From Prolixibacteraceae bacterium (GTDB lineage Bacteria > Bacteroidota > Bacteroidia > Bacteroidales > Prolixibacteraceae), in contig DMFR01000313.1 in the NCBI GenBank assembly GCA_003450125.1, positions 691 through 7,228 of the forward strand: a stretch of DNA of 6,538 nt. Reading direction: 5' to 3'. The notes beneath the pieces are model-generated. The model had not been told where the DNA came from, ran no database searches, and saw only the letters and a program-made list of their open reading frames with translations. Positions 1 to 6,276 of this stretch are shown here, piece by piece; the first letter of the stretch is position 1, and each line of letters starts with the position of its first letter. Position numbers and translations under genes: made by a program.

Positions 1-393
1 GATTACATCACCAAGCCATTCGACACCGAGGTGCTGATTTTTAAATTGAAGGCCATCTTAAAAAGGCAGTCGGGCCATCAGGCCAAGGAATCAGATTACT
101 ACAAGATTGGCAGCTACCTGTTCGACTATAAACTTAGGACTATCGAACATGACTCCGGCAGGCAAAAACTCTCGCCCAAGGAAGCTGACTTGTTGAAAAT
201 GTTGTGTGATAACCAGAATGAACTGTTGCCGCGAGAAACGGCACTTAGGAAAATATGGGGTGACGATGGTTATTTTCCAGGCCGTAGCATGGATGTATAC
301 CTGACCAAACTGCGCAAGCTTTTTGCAGATGATCCATCGGTGGAGATCCGCAATATCCATGGTAGCGGGTTCATGCTTGAAATAAAAGGATAG
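1..393 (+). CDS. OmpR/PhoB-family response regulator, RprY-like (5' end missing)
   Basis: This is the C-terminal part of a two-component response regulator, a cytoplasmic DNA-binding protein controlled by phosphorylation from a sensor kinase. The reading frame is open from base 1, so the gene begins outside the window; 130 residues are visible. The first residues, DYITKPF, are the end of a receiver domain and include the conserved Lys-Pro of its last strand; the phosphorylated Asp lies upstream. After a linker, residues about 35-128 form a winged-helix domain (Trans_reg_C), with the typical segments LSPKEADLLKML, RSMDVYLTKLRKLF (recognition helix) and IRNIHGSGFML (wing). The wording closely resembles Bacteroides RprY as I remember it. 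That assignment is from memory, so no symbol is given. The internal ATG at 31 is not the real start. No partner kinase is visible. Family very likely; target genes unknown. Confidence 0.93.
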   Translation, partial: DYITKPFDTEVLIFKLKAILKRQSGHQAKESDYYKIGSYLFDYKLRTIEHDSGRQKLSPKEADLLKMLCDNQNELLPRETALRKIWGDDGYFPGRSMDVYLTKLRKLFADDPSVEIRNIHGSGFMLEIKG

Positions 394-397
394 TGAG

Positions 398-826
398 TCA
401 ATCGTTTAAATGTGAAGATGACTGGGAAGCTGCAATTTGCTTGGTAGCATCAGAAAAGTGTTTAAACCGGGTTACGATACCATGCGTATCAAAAGTCCAC
501 AGATGAATTTCCTCCTCTTTTAAATGAGCTCCCGTTGCAGGAATATCTGCATCAAATTGAATCTCAGCTGCCACATGGTTTTCATTGCCCATGACAGATA
601 ATACAAGAAAGTCGTTAATGATAAACCCTCCAACGATCATGAAAAATTCAAGGGCGCCATCTTTCCCTTTTCCTTCTTTCAGTCGTGGAATACCAGTTCT
701 TTGTCCATAATTGCCGTTCCAGGGCTCCCATTCCACATCATCTGAAAGACAATTGAGAATGGTAAATACGTCGCCTTTGGCGAAGGCCTGATAAATGTTA
801 TTAACTGTTGCTATATTATTGGTCAT
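398..826 (-). CDS. SnoaL-like / NTF2-fold small protein
   Basis: This encodes a 142-residue cytoplasmic protein of the SnoaL-like (NTF2-fold) type, a cone-shaped fold used by polyketide cyclases, isomerases and many uncharacterised stress or catabolic proteins. The N-terminal stretch VNNIYQAFAKGDVFTILNCL followed by SDDVEWEPWNG is the usual helix pair and first strand. The C-terminal HLWTFDTHGIVTRFKHFSD is the usual closing pair of strands. Length fits the family (about 120-150). I chose the ATG at 826. A TTG at 859 would add 11 residues (LVFYSLYSWI...), which do not belong to the fold. No signal peptide is seen. It faces the response regulator tail to tail with only four bases between stop codons and is divergent from nadB. 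There is no clear promoter or Shine-Dalgarno. The substrate cannot be told from sequence. Confidence 0.85.
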   Translation of the reverse strand: MTNNIATVNNIYQAFAKGDVFTILNCLSDDVEWEPWNGNYGQRTGIPRLKEGKGKDGALEFFMIVGGFIINDFLVLSVMGNENHVAAEIQFDADIPATGAHLKEEEIHLWTFDTHGIVTRFKHFSDATKQIAASQSSSHLND

Positions 827-924
827 GATCCATGAATAAAGTGAATAAAATACAAGCAATTCTTAACAATCATAAGAGAGCTATCGGTCTGATTACCATC
901 TGGCTATCTTTTATTTGAAACAGT

Positions 925-951
925 TCAGGAATAAAAATGTTTTTATCCTGA
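925..951. promoter_or_regulatory. Long AT-rich dyad in the divergent intergenic region
   Basis: The arms TCAGGAATAAAAA (925-937) and TTTTTATCCTGA (940-951) are complementary over 12 pairs with a single bulged A, around a TG centre. No T-run follows the stem on either strand beyond the stem itself, and the site lies between two divergent genes, where a terminator is not needed. An operator for a dimeric repressor, acting on nadB or the SnoaL-like gene, is the likelier reading. An RNA hairpin in a longer nadB leader is possible. Directly after it is a tandem pair, AACTTTAG and AACTTTGG (955-970). The regulator is unknown. Confidence 0.5.
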
Positions 952-979
952 TCCAACTTTAGAACTTTGGCCATAAAGC

Positions 980-986
980 AGGAGGG
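980..986 (+). promoter_or_regulatory. Strong Shine-Dalgarno (AGGAGGG) ahead of a short ORF
   Basis: AGGAGGG is followed by a six-base spacer and an ATG at 993. It is close to an ideal anti-16S match. None of the main genes in the window has anything like it, as expected for Bacteroidota, so it stands out. Its core can pair with CTCCT at 1009-1013, with TATG/CATA pairing inside (992-995 with 1004-1007), which could hide the site in an RNA hairpin. Confidence 0.45.
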
Positions 987-992
987 AATAAT

Positions 993-1088
993 ATGCTGAT
1001 TGTCATACTCCTCTCAAACGGATTTTATACCTTTGCGCCTCGAAAGAAAAATTCTACAGATGGCATACGTTCATTCAATGGAAATTAA
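993..1088 (+). CDS. Possible 31-codon leader ORF overlapping the nadB start
   Basis: The ORF runs from the ATG at 993 to a TAA at 1086-1088 and would encode MLIVILLSNGFYTFAP followed by a basic, polar tail (RKKNSTDGIRSFNGN). The only support is its excellent Shine-Dalgarno and spacing. The peptide has a short hydrophobic start and no family resemblance that I recognise. It overlaps the first codons of nadB in another frame, an arrangement seen in upstream ORFs that tune translation of the next gene. Against it, the TAnnTTTG element at 1028-1035 lies inside the ORF, so a transcript from that promoter would lack the ORF's start; an upstream promoter would be required. It may be chance. Confidence 0.25.
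   Translation: MLIVILLSNGFYTFAPRKKNSTDGIRSFNGN
1028..1035 (+). promoter_or_regulatory. nadB promoter, Bacteroidota -7 element TACCTTTG
   Basis: TACCTTTG matches the Bacteroidota -7 consensus TAnnTTTG exactly. The nearest upstream TTG (1000-1002) is 25 bases away, longer than the usual spacing of about 19-23, so the -33 half is poor. Transcription would begin near 1040, giving a short leader before ATG 1060 or 1078. This argues against translation of nadB from the TTG at 1000. It would drive the nadB-nadC-coaX run. Confidence 0.55.
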
Positions 1089-2649
1089 AGAATTTGACAC
1101 CATTATCGTTGGAAGCGGCTTAGCGGGCCTGACGGCAGCCTATCATGCTTCCAAAAACGGAAGTGTTGCCATCATTACCAAATCGCAGCTGGATATCAGC
1201 AATTCCTATTATGCACAGGGCGGGATTGCCGTTGTGACCGACAAGGATGATTCTGTGGAATCGCATATTGAAGATACCTTGCTTGCAGGGCGTGGCTTGT
1301 GTGACCTGGATGCGGTAAAGATACTGGTGACAGAAGGTCAGACCTGTGTACAGGAATTGATTGATCTGGGAATGCAATTCGACAAGGAAGACGGTCATTT
1401 TGTCCTTGGATTGGAAGGTGGTCATACCCATCGCCGTATTCTGCACGCAGGAGGCGATGCAACGGGAAAAGGGCTTACTTCCTTTATGCTGAAAAAAGTT
1501 CAGCAGCAGAAAAACATACAGGCCTTCGAGTATTCCACCGTGGTCGAACTGTTGGTGAGTAATCATACCTGCCTTGGGGTACAGGCGTTTGATTTTGTAA
1601 GCGGAAAGAATATCATCTTCAAGTCAAAGGCCACCATCATTGCAACAGGAGGTTTATCGCGTATCTATGACCGTTCAACCAACCCGCATACAGCCACAGG
1701 CGATGGAATTGCCTTGGCCTATCATGCAGGGGCAAGGCTATCGGACATTGAATTCATTCAGTTCCATCCTTCAGCCTTGTATATTCCGGGCGAGGAAGCC
1801 TTTCTGATCAGTGAAGCCGTTCGAGGCGAAGGGGCCTGGCTGTTAAATCCAAAAGGTGAACGGTTCATGCAGTATATTCATCCCCTGGCAGAACTTGCAC
1901 CCCGGGATGTGGTTGCCCATGCCATTTACAATGAGCTTCAATTTCATCAGGCTGATTTTCTTTACCTGAGTTTAAAGCACCTCAATCCTGAATTGATCAG
2001 AAAACGGTTTTCTACCATCTACCATACCCTGCTTAAATATAACATCGACATCACCACTGATCTTCTGCCTATCTCTCCTGCTGCCCATTACATGGTGGGG
2101 GGCATACAGACTGATCTGAATGGGGAAACCAACATTGAAGGACTTTTTGCCTGTGGAGAAGTGGCTTCTACCGGAGTCATGGGAGCCAACCGGCTGGCAA
2201 GTAACTCGTTGCTTGAATGCCTGGTCTTCGGGAAACGGGCAGCCGAAAAGGCCATGGAAAAGGAAGTTGTACCCATCGACTTGCCCGAAATAAACGTCAT
2301 TCATGTGGACCCGCAAAATGAGAATATTTTTCTGGATACCAAGAACCAGATTGCCGCTTTGATGAGCAAGAAGGCCGGTATAGTAAGGTCTGGAGTAAAA
2401 TTAAGTGAAGCCATTGAAGAACTTCAGATCATAAAAGAACAGCTGCCGGAAAATATTAAGGAATATAATCTTTTAAAAATCAAACACATTGCCGATATTT
2501 GTTTCCTCATTTGTGAATCGGCATTCATCCGGACAGAAAGCCGCGGGGGGCACATTCGGGAGGATTATCCGCTGGAAGATCCTGCACTATGTGTCCACTT
2601 GATTCAACAAAAGGATAAAAAATTTAAATTTCAGGAAATCAGGAATTAG
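1060..2649 (+). CDS. nadB: L-aspartate oxidase
   Basis: NadB is a cytoplasmic FAD flavoenzyme that oxidises L-aspartate to iminoaspartate, the first step of de novo NAD synthesis; NadA then makes quinolinate. From ATG 1060 it has 529 residues. Visible are the FAD-binding GSGLAGLTAA (18-27), SYYAQGGIA (49-57), EGGHTHRRILHAGG (119-132), QFHPSAL with His236, Arg282 in PRDVV, His343 in AHYMVGG, and GANRLASNSLLE with Arg378. The spacing of this His-Arg-His-Arg set (46, 61, 35) equals that of the E. coli active-site residues H244, R290, H351 and R386 as I recall them. The C-terminal ESRGGHIREDYP is typical of the family, so the protein is complete. Start is uncertain: ATG 1060 follows an A-rich stretch, ATG 1078 gives 523 residues, and the longer TTG form at 1000 lies upstream of the promoter. 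It is first in an operon with nadC three bases downstream. Confidence 0.97.
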   Translation: MAYVHSMEIKEFDTIIVGSGLAGLTAAYHASKNGSVAIITKSQLDISNSYYAQGGIAVVTDKDDSVESHIEDTLLAGRGLCDLDAVKILVTEGQTCVQELIDLGMQFDKEDGHFVLGLEGGHTHRRILHAGGDATGKGLTSFMLKKVQQQKNIQAFEYSTVVELLVSNHTCLGVQAFDFVSGKNIIFKSKATIIATGGLSRIYDRSTNPHTATGDGIALAYHAGARLSDIEFIQFHPSALYIPGEEAFLISEAVRGEGAWLLNPKGERFMQYIHPLAELAPRDVVAHAIYNELQFHQADFLYLSLKHLNPELIRKRFSTIYHTLLKYNIDITTDLLPISPAAHYMVGGIQTDLNGETNIEGLFACGEVASTGVMGANRLASNSLLECLVFGKRAAEKAMEKEVVPIDLPEINVIHVDPQNENIFLDTKNQIAALMSKKAGIVRSGVKLSEAIEELQIIKEQLPENIKEYNLLKIKHIADICFLICESAFIRTESRGGHIREDYPLEDPALCVHLIQQKDKKFKFQEIRN

Positions 2650-2652
2650 AGT

Positions 2653-3495
2653 ATGAACAAACACGCATTAAAAGCAGCCAATACCCTTATTGATCTGGCA
2701 TTAAAAGATGATGTGGGAGACGGGGATATCACTACCAACAATATTGTTCCAGCCGAGATCAGGCGTAAAGCCAAAATGGTTGCCAAGGAAGATGGTGTAG
2801 TTGCCGGACTTCCCGTTGCCGAGATGGTTTTTAGAAAACTTGATCCTGATTTGGTATGGGACGAAGTGGTCTTGGATGGGGCTAAGGTAAAAAAAGGGGA
2901 TGTGCTGGTTCAGTTTGAAGGCAGCTACCGTGCCCTGCTTACAGGAGAGCGCACGGCTCTCAATTTCTTACAACGTTTGTCTGGAATTGCAACCATGTCT
3001 GCCCTATATGCAGATGCGGTAAAAGATTTTCAAACCGTGATTCTGGATACGCGGAAAACCTTGCCCGGCTTCAATAAACTGGATAAATATGCCGTAAAGA
3101 CCGGCGGGGCAAGCAACCACCGTCATGGACTTCATGACATGGCCATGATCAAGGACAATCACATCGAAGTGGCAGGGGGAATTACAGCAGCTGTAATAGC
3201 AGTTCGCAAGAGCATTGACCACGGAATTAAGATAGAAGTTGAAACGACCACACTTGCCCAGGTTCAGGAAGCCATTGATGCAAAGGTGGATATTATCATG
3301 CTCGACAACATGGACAATGAAACCATGCGAAAAGGCGTTGAACTAATCGCAGGCAGGGCAAAAGTGGAAGCTTCAGGGAATATTACTCTTGAACGTTTGC
3401 GCGAAGTAGCGGCTACTGGTGTCGATTATATTTCAATCGGGGCGCTTACCCATTCGGTCAGGGCTTTGGACATTAGTCAACGTATTGAAGATTAA
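2653..3495 (+). CDS. nadC: Nicotinate-nucleotide pyrophosphorylase (carboxylating), quinolinate phosphoribosyltransferase
   Basis: NadC joins quinolinate to phosphoribosyl pyrophosphate and decarboxylates it, giving nicotinate mononucleotide, CO2 and pyrophosphate in the cytoplasm. The 280-residue length is normal. The N-terminal part contains DVGDGDITT (20-28). The barrel follows with GERTALNFLQRLSGIAT (98-114), DTRKTLPG (132-139), then TGGASNHRHGL and MIKDNH (150-170), EVE (195-197), LDN (217-219), EASGNI (239-244) and SIGALTHS (261-268). The substrate-binding residues expected for the family are all visible: Arg100, Arg134, Lys135, His156, Arg157, Lys167, Glu197 and Asp218. It begins three bases after the nadB stop without a Shine-Dalgarno, so the two are almost certainly co-transcribed and probably translationally coupled. 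They catalyse the steps on either side of NadA, which is not here. Confidence 0.97.
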   Translation: MNKHALKAANTLIDLALKDDVGDGDITTNNIVPAEIRRKAKMVAKEDGVVAGLPVAEMVFRKLDPDLVWDEVVLDGAKVKKGDVLVQFEGSYRALLTGERTALNFLQRLSGIATMSALYADAVKDFQTVILDTRKTLPGFNKLDKYAVKTGGASNHRHGLHDMAMIKDNHIEVAGGITAAVIAVRKSIDHGIKIEVETTTLAQVQEAIDAKVDIIMLDNMDNETMRKGVELIAGRAKVEASGNITLERLREVAATGVDYISIGALTHSVRALDISQRIED

Positions 3496-3500
3496 CTGAA

Positions 3501-4238
3501 TTGATCAACCTCGTTATAGATATCGGTAATAGCCGGACAAAGATTGCTTTGTTCAATGAACATGACCTGATGTTTAATGTTCCCATCGACCATTTAACCG
3601 TCAAGCATGTGAAAATGCTCAAGGACGAACATCCCCAGTTGAACAGGGTGATTCTTTCTTCGGTGAAACCTGATGACATGGAATTAAAGCAGGTATTGCA
3701 GGAGGAATTTGATCAATTTATTGAACTGGATCACCGGACCAAGCTTCCGATAGAAAATCTTTACCAAACCCCTCAGACCCTTGGAAAGGACAGGCTGGCA
3801 GCAGCCGTTGGGGCCAATGAACTCTTTCCAGATCAAAATCTGCTGGTAATCGATGCCGGTACAGCCATCACTTATGACCTGGTTTCAGAAAAGAATCAGT
3901 TTATTGGAGGAAATATCTCACCCGGTCTTGAGATGCGTTTTAAAGCCCTGAATCATTATACAGGCAAGCTTCCGCTAGTCAGCTATAGCGATCATTTTGA
4001 GCCCATTGGAAGGAACACAACAGAGGCCATCCGTGCCGGGGTTCAGAATGGTATTTTGTATGAAATGGCCCAAAATATAGATTTCTTTAACAGAAATTAT
4101 CAAAATTTACATATCATTATGACGGGGGGTGATTCTAATTTTTTTGATAAAAAATTAAATTACTCCATATTTGTACACTTTAATTTAACCCTAATAGGTT
4201 TAAACCGGATTCTGGAATACAATGCGAAAAATAAATAA
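3501..4238 (+). CDS. coaX: Type III pantothenate kinase (TTG start)
   Basis: CoaX phosphorylates pantothenate with ATP, the first committed step of coenzyme A synthesis; the type III form belongs to the ASKHA fold and is usually not feedback-inhibited by CoA. The 245 residues carry its motifs in order: DIGNSRTK (7-14, phosphate loop), LGKDRLAAAVGAN (94-106), VIDAGTA (116-122), FIGGNISPG (134-142) and MTGGD (207-211). The start must be TTG at 3501 or nearby. The first in-frame ATG falls after DIGN and would remove the phosphate loop; a second TTG at 3486 would lie within the end of nadC. It follows nadC by five bases, so it probably depends on coupling. Its 3' end is noticeably AT-rich and carries a likely promoter for the next genes. 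It overlaps the following gene by 17 bases. Confidence 0.95.
   Translation: MINLVIDIGNSRTKIALFNEHDLMFNVPIDHLTVKHVKMLKDEHPQLNRVILSSVKPDDMELKQVLQEEFDQFIELDHRTKLPIENLYQTPQTLGKDRLAAAVGANELFPDQNLLVIDAGTAITYDLVSEKNQFIGGNISPGLEMRFKALNHYTGKLPLVSYSDHFEPIGRNTTEAIRAGVQNGILYEMAQNIDFFNRNYQNLHIIMTGGDSNFFDKKLNYSIFVHFNLTLIGLNRILEYNAKNK
4143..4173 (+). promoter_or_regulatory. Likely internal promoter for the outer membrane protein gene
   Basis: A TTTG (4143-4146) is followed after 19 bases by CATATTTG (4166-4173). This matches the Bacteroidota pattern TTTG-N19-TAnnTTTG with one mismatch (C for T). It sits in an AT-rich stretch inside the last 100 bases of coaX. Transcription would start near 4180, about 40 bases before the ATG at 4222. 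It would let the two envelope genes be expressed apart from the NAD/CoA genes. Confidence 0.5.
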
Positions 4239-5484
4239 TGCCCTAGCAGTCGTGATGGTTTTGATTTTCTGCGGAATATCTGGCTATGCGCAAAACAACA
4301 ATACTTCGTCTCCCTATTCCCGATTTGGATTAGGTGATCTCAACCCATACGGATATGGACGTTCAGCCGCCATGGGAGGAGCAATCCTGGGCAGCAGGCA
4401 CGCTGTACAGATCAATTCGGCTAACCCGGCATCCTACACAGCCAATGACAGTTTATCCTTTATCTTTGATTTCGGGATTGATGGTACGTTTTCGAATTAT
4501 AAAAGCGATAATGCCTCCAGGAGAACCAACGACATCAATTTCCGTTATTTCTCTTTATCCTTCCCCGTTACCAAGTGGATGGGTGCAGGTTTCGGCCTCC
4601 AACCTTTCTCGGACATGGGCTATGACGTGGGATTTTCAACTATCGACTCCATTAGCGGGATCGGCAATACCACCCAACACTATTTTGGTGCAGGAAGTAC
4701 CTCAAAAGCCTATTTTGGAGCATCCATCCGTCCCTTTAAGGGCCTTTCAATCGGGGCTAATCTGAATTACATCTTTGGACGGCTCAGCAAGAATACAGTA
4801 TTCCAGTTCGCCGACGCTGCATCTTTCTCCTATTCCAAAACAGAAGGAATCCGTCTTCGTGACTTTACCCTCACCTACGGATTGCAATACGATATGCAAT
4901 TGAAGAAAAACCGGTATCTTACCCTTGGGGTAACCTTTGAAAGACAATCCGACTTTACGATTCTTTACCAATCCCTGGCTTTGGTGGGTGGGACCGATAC
5001 GATCCTTGGAAGTTCAGAAGCAAAGCAAATTATGAAAATGCCCTCCACCTATGGAGTAGGGCTGTCCTATAACCAGGTCAATAAACTGGAGATCAATGCC
5101 GATTACTACCATGCCGGATGGAGCAAATCCTCTTTCCCGGGCAAGATCAACGAAATGGTTACTGATCAGGATAGATTCTCTGCAGGATTTGAATATATCC
5201 CCGATGCAGCTTCCATCAGGAGCTATGTGAAAAGGGTGAAATACAGGGCTGGCGCACATTATGAAAACTCGTACCTAATGCTCAACAACCAGCAGATCAA
5301 TGAAACCGGGGTAAGTTTCGGCCTTGGATTACCCCTTCCAAAATCCAAATCAACGGCTAATTTTGCCATTGAGGTAGGAAAAAGGGGAACCACAAAATAC
5401 GATCTTGTTAAAAACAATTATGCAAAGGTGAGTCTATACCTGAATTTTTACGATTATTGGTTTATTAAGCGTAAATTTGATTAA
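4222..5484 (+). CDS. Outer membrane beta-barrel protein of the SPYSRFG type, function unknown
   Basis: The 420-residue product begins with a Sec signal peptide: basic MRKINN, then a hydrophobic stretch to about residue 20 and a likely cut after GYA (23). The mature N-terminus carries SPYSRFGLGD (30-39), a hallmark of a conserved Bacteroidota outer membrane family, followed by a FadL/PorV-like segment, INSANPASYTANDSLSF (64-80). The rest is alternating polar and aromatic strands with many Gly-aromatic turns, and it ends in an aromatic stretch (LYLNFYDYWF, 405-414) suited to barrel insertion. Annotation pipelines often call relatives FadL-like; the cargo is unknown. Cys17 lacks a lipobox, so it is not a lipoprotein. 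ATG 4222 lies inside the end of coaX, and no Shine-Dalgarno is present. The TPR gene 21 bases downstream is its usual partner. Family good, function open. Confidence 0.85.
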   Translation: MRKINNALAVVMVLIFCGISGYAQNNNTSSPYSRFGLGDLNPYGYGRSAAMGGAILGSRHAVQINSANPASYTANDSLSFIFDFGIDGTFSNYKSDNASRRTNDINFRYFSLSFPVTKWMGAGFGLQPFSDMGYDVGFSTIDSISGIGNTTQHYFGAGSTSKAYFGASIRPFKGLSIGANLNYIFGRLSKNTVFQFADAASFSYSKTEGIRLRDFTLTYGLQYDMQLKKNRYLTLGVTFERQSDFTILYQSLALVGGTDTILGSSEAKQIMKMPSTYGVGLSYNQVNKLEINADYYHAGWSKSSFPGKINEMVTDQDRFSAGFEYIPDAASIRSYVKRVKYRAGAHYENSYLMLNNQQINETGVSFGLGLPLPKSKSTANFAIEVGKRGTTKYDLVKNNYAKVSLYLNFYDYWFIKRKFD

Positions 5485-5497
5485 CAGAATTGTTAAT
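5480..5497 (+). other. Intercistronic stem-loop over the outer membrane gene stop codon
   Basis: ATTAACA (5480-5486) and TGTTAAT (5491-5497) form a perfect 7-bp stem around a GAAT loop. Outer bases can extend it with one bulge (TTTG side against TCAA side). The stem includes the TAA stop of the upstream gene and ends eight bases before the next ATG. It has no T-tract, so it is more likely an mRNA processing or stability element, or chance in AT-rich sequence, than a terminator. Confidence 0.3.
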
Positions 5498-5505
5498 TCA
5501 ATGAG

Positions 5506-6276
5506 ATGAAAGCTTTTTTAAATCAATTACTTATTCTCATCCTGGCATTTGGAACATGGGGTTCCTTTACATCTGCCGCACAAGGTGTAAAAAAGGGGAA
5601 GGTTGACCGCCCTGAAAAAGTGACCCCTGATAACGGAGCAATCCTTAAAACTGTTGACGAACTTCTGGCTGAAGGAAATAAGGATTTCAAGGATTCTTAT
5701 TTCCTTGAAAAGCAATATTACGAACAGAGGGACTATCCATCCGCTTTACCTCTTTGGCGGAAACTGTATGAAAAATATCCAAAATCAACCCTTAACATCT
5801 ACCTGCACGGTATTGCTATCTATCAGGGACTGGCAGAAGGAACCACGGATAAAAATCTTAAAGGACGGTATAGTGATACCTTGATGTCAATTTATGATCG
5901 TCGTATCAAGTACTTTAATCAAAGAGGGTACATTTTAGGCCGTCAGGGAACCGACTTTTTGAAATATAACCTTACCAGGGAAGACATGTCCGATGCACAA
6001 AGAAAGCCCATCTTAAAAAAGGGATATGGCTATCTGGAAGAATCGGTGAAACTTCAAAATCTTCAATCAGAGGCCCCTGTTTTACTTCTTTTGATGCAGA
6101 CCACCCGTGGTTTATACAGCATGGGGGAATTGAAAAAAGAGAAAGTAATTGAAAATTATGGCATAGTGTCCAATATCATTTCCAAGGCGCTGCAGAAAGA
6201 TCCGGCTTCACACAATTATATCACCGCAAAGGATCATATCGATCAGGTTTTCAAGGCCAGCGGCGCTGGCGAGTGA
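5506..6276 (+). CDS. Secreted TPR-repeat protein, apparently shortened at its C-terminus
   Basis: A signal peptide (MKAFLNQLLILILAFGTWGS, cut probably at SAA/Q near 25) sends this 256-residue protein to the periplasm. Residues about 66-110 form a TPR-like helical pair (YYEQRDYPSALPLWRKLYEK, then NIYLHGIAIYQG). Helices with SIYDRRIKYFNQRGYILGRQ (128-147) and YLEESVKL (176-183) follow, then a final pair ending in AKDHIDQVFKASGAGE. This wording matches a conserved Bacteroidota TPR family, usually found next to the SPYSRFG-type outer membrane protein. As I recall, relatives are clearly longer and continue after the VFxASGA region with more repeats. Here TGA follows at once, and reading through it gives nothing family-like. 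I infer a truncated gene or an assembly break; a naturally short variant remains possible. No terminator is seen. The role is unknown, perhaps a scaffold in envelope assembly. Confidence 0.85.
   Translation: MKAFLNQLLILILAFGTWGSFTSAAQGVKKGKVDRPEKVTPDNGAILKTVDELLAEGNKDFKDSYFLEKQYYEQRDYPSALPLWRKLYEKYPKSTLNIYLHGIAIYQGLAEGTTDKNLKGRYSDTLMSIYDRRIKYFNQRGYILGRQGTDFLKYNLTREDMSDAQRKPILKKGYGYLEESVKLQNLQSEAPVLLLLMQTTRGLYSMGELKKEKVIENYGIVSNIISKALQKDPASHNYITAKDHIDQVFKASGAGE

Noticed and set aside
91..360. 89-codon minus-strand ORF opposite the response regulator
   Set aside because: It lies within a clear winged-helix coding region and has no family features; a shadow frame.
394..397. Terminator between the convergent response regulator and SnoaL-like genes
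   Set aside because: The gap is four bases with no hairpin or T-run; any termination must happen inside the opposite gene.
827..859. Longer SnoaL-like protein from TTG 859
   Set aside because: The 11 added residues are hydrophobic and aromatic and do not belong to the fold; ATG 826 begins directly before the first helix.
1000..1059. Longer nadB starting at TTG 1000 (20 extra residues, LSYSSQTDFIPLRLERKILQ)
   Set aside because: The extension is not needed before the GSGLAG motif, has no ribosome-binding site in register, and contains the perfect TAnnTTTG promoter element at 1028-1035.
1120..1566. 148-codon minus-strand ORF opposite nadB, and a nested 88-codon one at 1196-1462
   Set aside because: Both are antisense to conserved nadB motifs, rich in Cys, His and Gln as reverse frames tend to be, and have no recognisable domain.
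4334..4765. 143-codon plus-strand ORF inside the outer membrane protein gene
   Set aside because: Rich in Pro, Thr and Ser with no domain, and it overlaps a frame with a signal peptide and clear beta-barrel pattern; a shadow.
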